The notes below the pieces were generated by a model that saw only the letters and a list, made by a program, of their open reading frames with translations, did not search any database and was not told the DNA's origin. Below are positions 6,410 to 9,130 of a stretch of 9,130 nucleotides of DNA, piece by piece (the first letter of the stretch is position 1; each line of letters starts with the position of its first letter). The position numbers and the translations under genes are program-made. Source of the stretch: Gammaproteobacteria bacterium. Its GTDB lineage: Bacteria > Pseudomonadota > Gammaproteobacteria > Steroidobacterales > Steroidobacteraceae. The DNA lies in assembly GCA_030039615.1 (NCBI GenBank), contig JASHVF010000005.1, positions 1 through 9,130 of the forward strand, in the 5' to 3' direction.

Positions 6410-7744
6410 TCAGGTCGCGAGCGCCGGCCGCCGCACGATCGCGTACCACCAATAGACCGGCACGCCGGCGGCGCACGGCGCCAGCGCCCAGAGCAGCGAC
6501 TTGCCGCCGAGGCCGATCGATGCCCAGACGCAATACAGGGCAGCGACGACCGCAGCCGCGATCCAGCGCGAGTCGCGGGCGCCCGGCCTGCCAAGTTGGC
6601 CGAGGCGCCACAGGATCGGCACCGCGAGCGCACAGCCGAAATACATCGGCAGGTTGGACGCCGTGACCACCATGTTGAGGAAGGTGAAGGCGTTTGCGGT
6701 CGAGTCGCTGTAGCTCGAGAGCGTCATGAGGCTGGCGAGGATCGCGGTGAGCACGAAGGCGCGCGTCGGCGCGCCGTGCGCGTTCAGCTTGCCGAGCGAG
6801 GGCGGAAAGCCGCCGTGCCGGGCACAGCTCAGCGTCAGCTCGCCGAGGATCAGCGTCCAGCCGTTCAGGCATCCGAGTGCACTCACGATGACGAATGCCG
6901 CGACCACCTGTCCCGAGCGGGGGCTGAGCAGCCGCGCGAACAGGTCCGCGAATGGGGCGCTGGAAGCGGCGAGCTCGCTCTGCGGGATGAAGAACATCGG
7001 CGTGAGCGACACGCAGATGTAGACCAGCGCCACCGTGAGGGTGCCGATGAAGGTGGCGCGCGGGATGGTGCGGCCGGGGTCGCGCACCCTGCCGGCCGGC
7101 ATGGCGGCGCTCTCGACTCCGAGCAGCGCATACAGCGTCAGCGTCGAGCAGCTGAGCACGCCGCTCATGGAGAAGGAGGTCGTCGGCCGCAACACCGGCG
7201 CGGCGGCCTGCGGCGTCAGCCAGGCCCACAGACCGAGCGCCACGATGCCGAGCAACAACGCCACCTTGAGTACGCTGCTCCACACCTGCACCCAGCCGGC
7301 GGCGCGCACGCCGCGGACGTTGATCACGACGAACAGCCAGATGAATGCCACGGCCGTCACCGCGGCGAGCAGGTGGTTGGTGGCGAGCACCGGGAAGAAG
7401 GACGACAGGTAGCCGACCACGCCGGTGGCGAGCACGGCGTTGGTCACGACGGTCGAGATCCAGTAGCACCACATGATGATGAAGGCGACGCCGTTGCCGA
7501 AGACGCGCGCCGAATAGGCGTAGGGCCCGTCGTCAGCGGGGAAGGAGCGTGCGAGGCCTGCAAACACCCAGGCGATGCAGATCGAGCCGGCGGTGGTGAT
7601 CAGCCAGCCGGGCAGTGCGTTCAGCCCATAGGGGGCGAGCGAGGCGGGCAGCAGGAAGATGCCGACACCGATGGTGTTGCCGACCACCAGCGCGGTGCAC
7701 ATGAGGAGGCCGAGAGCGCGCGGCTGGTCGGCGGGGACGGTCAT
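6410..7744 (-). CDS. APC-superfamily amino acid permease, AdiC-like
   Basis: This 444-residue inner-membrane transporter belongs to the basic amino acid/polyamine antiporter group and closely matches E. coli AdiC in length and motif order. About twelve hydrophobic segments can be seen. The unwound first helix carries GNTIGVGIFLLPA (22-34), parallel to AdiC GNIMGSGVFLLPA. GPYAYSARVFG (73-83), GVESA (209-213) and GWTLILGE (295-302) also align. Against AdiC, the gating Glu208 (Glu211 here) and Trp293 (Trp296) are kept, but Ser26 is Val27 and Trp202 is Tyr205, so arginine/agmatine exchange should not be assumed. The ATG overlaps the stop codon of the upstream PLP-enzyme gene as ATGA, a sign of translational coupling, and the P1 peptidase follows 24 bases later. 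It probably moves an amino acid or amine handled by those two enzymes. Whether it acts as a uniporter, symporter or exchanger is not visible. Confidence 0.92.
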   Translation of the reverse strand: MTVPADQPRALGLLMCTALVVGNTIGVGIFLLPASLAPYGLNALPGWLITTAGSICIAWVFAGLARSFPADDGPYAYSARVFGNGVAFIIMWCYWISTVVTNAVLATGVVGYLSSFFPVLATNHLLAAVTAVAFIWLFVVINVRGVRAAGWVQVWSSVLKVALLLGIVALGLWAWLTPQAAAPVLRPTTSFSMSGVLSCSTLTLYALLGVESAAMPAGRVRDPGRTIPRATFIGTLTVALVYICVSLTPMFFIPQSELAASSAPFADLFARLLSPRSGQVVAAFVIVSALGCLNGWTLILGELTLSCARHGGFPPSLGKLNAHGAPTRAFVLTAILASLMTLSSYSDSTANAFTFLNMVVTASNLPMYFGCALAVPILWRLGQLGRPGARDSRWIAAAVVAALYCVWASIGLGGKSLLWALAPCAAGVPVYWWYAIVRRPALAT

Positions 7745-9078
7745 GCCCTGCCTCCCGAGGTCTGAGCCAGCGCCTCGGTGAGCGCGGGCTCGAGCAGCGC
7801 GACGGCCTCATCGACGTGCCCGCGATTGATCATGAGCGGCGGAATGAAGCGCACGGTGCTCTGGCCGCAGGAGAGCAGCAGCAGCCCGTGATGAAAGGCG
7901 CGCGTCAGCACCGCCTCGCACAGCTCCTTCGCCGGGGCGCGGCTCGCGCCATCCTTGACGAGCTCCATGCCGATCATGAGTCCCTTGCCGCGTACCTCGC
8001 CGATGCAGGAGAAGCGCTGCTGCAGCTCCCGCAGTCGCCCCATGAAATAGTCGCCGACCGCGGCCGCGTTCGCGGCGTACTCGCGCTCCACCAGGTCGAG
8101 TGTGGCGAGAGCCGCCGCGCAGCACAGGGGATTACCGCCGAAGGTGTTGCCGTGCGCGCCGCGCTTCCACTTCTCCATGTGGGTGCGCCGCGCGACCACG
8201 AGTCCCATGGGGAGCCCGGAGGCGAGTCCCTTGGCGAGCGTCATGATGTCAGGCGAGACGCCCCAGTGCTGGCTCGCGAACATGCGGCCGCTGCGCCCGA
8301 TGCCGCACTGCACCTCGTCGAAGATGAGCAGAATGCCGTGCCGGTCGCAGAGCGCGCGCAGCCCAGGGAGAAAGCTGTCGGGCGGCACGAGGTAGCCGCC
8401 TTCACCCTGGATCGGCTCGACCACGACCGCCGCCACCTCCTGCGGCGGCAGGTTGTTCTGAAAGAGCATCTCGATGTAGTCGAGCACCGCGCGGCCCTGG
8501 TCGGCACCGGCGAACAGCGGGCGGTAGGGATTGGGGTAGGGGACGTGGGTGACGCCGGGCATGGTCGGAAAGAACCCCGCCTGCTGCGTCACCTTGCTCG
8601 CGGTGAAGGACAGCGATCCCATGGTGCGGCCGTGAAAACCACCCAGGAAGCCGATGAAGCGCGGCCGTCCGGTGACGTAGCGCGCGAGCTTGAGGGCGCC
8701 CTCGACCGATTCGGTACCGCTCTGGCAGATCAGCACCTGCGCCGGCTCGCCCACGGGCGCGAGCTGGTTGATGCGCTCGGCGAGCCGCGTCATGCGCTCG
8801 TGCCAGTAGTCGGAAGAGATGTGCAGGAAGTCGTCGGCCGCGTCCTTGATCGCCTGCACCACCTCGGGATGCGCGTGCCCGGTGCTGGCGACGCCGATGC
8901 CGCTCATGAAATCGAGAAAGCGGTTGCCGTCGACGTCCCAGGCCTCGGCGCCGCGGCCGCGCGCCATCACGAACGGGTAGTCGCGCGGGTAGGAGGGCGT
9001 CGTGACCGGCCGGTCGCGCGCGATGAGAGCCTGTGCCCTCGGCCCCGGCAATGGGGTGCGAATATGGGGTGCAGCCAT
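7741..9078 (-). CDS. Class III PLP enzyme, aminotransferase or amino-acid racemase type
   Basis: This 445-residue cytoplasmic PLP enzyme is in the acetylornithine/4-aminobutyrate aminotransferase group. Landmarks are DVDGNRFLDFMSGIG (48-62), the phosphate-binding SGTES (120-124), the cofactor-stacking region with Phe148-His149, EPIQGEGG (221-228), DEVQCGIGRSG (254-264) with Asp254 for the pyridine nitrogen, the Schiff-base Lys283 in LAKGLASG, and GNTFGGNP (310-317). The stretch around TASKVTQQAGFFPTMPGVTH is strikingly like the archaeal broad-range amino-acid racemases of this fold, as I recall them from Pyrococcus horikoshii. Racemisation is therefore a real alternative to transamination of GABA, ornithine or beta-amino acids. 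The ATG at 9078 has GAGGA five bases upstream. Its stop overlaps the permease start by four bases, which ties substrate uptake to this reaction. The length is normal and no key residue is missing. Confidence 0.93.
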   Translation of the reverse strand: MAAPHIRTPLPGPRAQALIARDRPVTTPSYPRDYPFVMARGRGAEAWDVDGNRFLDFMSGIGVASTGHAHPEVVQAIKDAADDFLHISSDYWHERMTRLAERINQLAPVGEPAQVLICQSGTESVEGALKLARYVTGRPRFIGFLGGFHGRTMGSLSFTASKVTQQAGFFPTMPGVTHVPYPNPYRPLFAGADQGRAVLDYIEMLFQNNLPPQEVAAVVVEPIQGEGGYLVPPDSFLPGLRALCDRHGILLIFDEVQCGIGRSGRMFASQHWGVSPDIMTLAKGLASGLPMGLVVARRTHMEKWKRGAHGNTFGGNPLCCAAALATLDLVEREYAANAAAVGDYFMGRLRELQQRFSCIGEVRGKGLMIGMELVKDGASRAPAKELCEAVLTRAFHHGLLLLSCGQSTVRFIPPLMINRGHVDEAVALLEPALTEALAQTSGGRA

Positions 9079-9091
9079 GTCGGTCCTCGGT

Positions 9092-9130
9092 TCAGTGCTT
9101 GAGCGGTATGCGGATCGGACGACCGTGCGC
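9092..9130 (-). CDS. C-terminal end of an unidentified upstream gene, partial
   Basis: Reading from the right edge, one minus-strand frame gives twelve codons (AHGRPIRIPLKH) and then TGA at 9094-9092, 13 bases before the PLP-enzyme start. The spacing fits an operon neighbour whose stop lies just upstream of the next ribosome site. Twelve residues do not identify a family, and the other frames are open too, so this is only a suggestion based on spacing and strand. Confidence 0.35.
   Translation of the reverse strand, partial: AHGRPIRIPLKH

Noticed and set aside
5670..7472. Minus-strand open frame of 600 codons spanning parts of the permease and P1 genes
   Set aside because: It is a frame-shifted reading through two well-supported genes and across their junction, and is strongly Arg-rich.
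6386..7765. Plus-strand open frame of 459 codons opposite the permease
   Set aside because: The product is rich in His, Arg, Glu and Asp, as expected from the complement of membrane-segment codons; the permease frame matches AdiC throughout.
7816..9102. Plus-strand open frame of 428 codons opposite the PLP enzyme
   Set aside because: It is an antisense shadow; the minus-strand frame carries every class III aminotransferase landmark.

Overview
The window is high-GC DNA packed with genes. Periplasmic-type signal peptides, a possible lipoprotein and an AdiC-like permease suggest a Gram-negative bacterium. A proteobacterium is the best guess from family content alone, and the genus cannot be read from this sequence. 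I see no RNA gene, CRISPR array, insertion sequence or prophage. No stretch longer than 100 bases lies outside a gene.

Layout. (1) Positions 1-1493, minus strand: the first 497 codons of a trimethylamine-dehydrogenase-like flavoprotein that runs off the left edge. (2) Positions 1494-1588: a divergent intergenic region with a promoter-like -10 box and a 16-bp imperfect palindrome. (3) Positions 1589-4396, plus strand: an exported zinc carboxypeptidase of family M14, with a long C-terminal region. (4) Positions 4425-9130, minus strand: a tight gene string read from right to left. It holds the last codons of an unidentified gene, a class III PLP enzyme (aminotransferase or amino-acid racemase type), an AdiC-like amino acid permease, an exported P1-family (DmpA/BapA-like) self-processing aminopeptidase, and an exported DUF1223 thioredoxin-like protein. 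The PLP gene and the permease gene overlap by four bases, and the other gaps are 59 bases or less, so the string looks like one operon.

How the genes may work together (inference). Both peptidases carry export signals. The M14 enzyme would trim peptides from the C-terminus, while the P1 enzyme would release N-terminal residues. Characterised relatives of the P1 enzyme act on D-residues or beta-residues. The permease would import the products and the PLP enzyme would transaminate or racemise them inside the cell. The TMADH-like protein is divergently placed and may belong to a separate oxidative N-demethylation or amine pathway. It lacks the cysteine that binds FMN covalently in trimethylamine dehydrogenase but keeps the aromatic substrate bowl. 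That makes it the most distinctive single gene here. Overall this looks like an amino acid and peptide catabolism region built from known families, and I found no clear evidence of a wholly new system.
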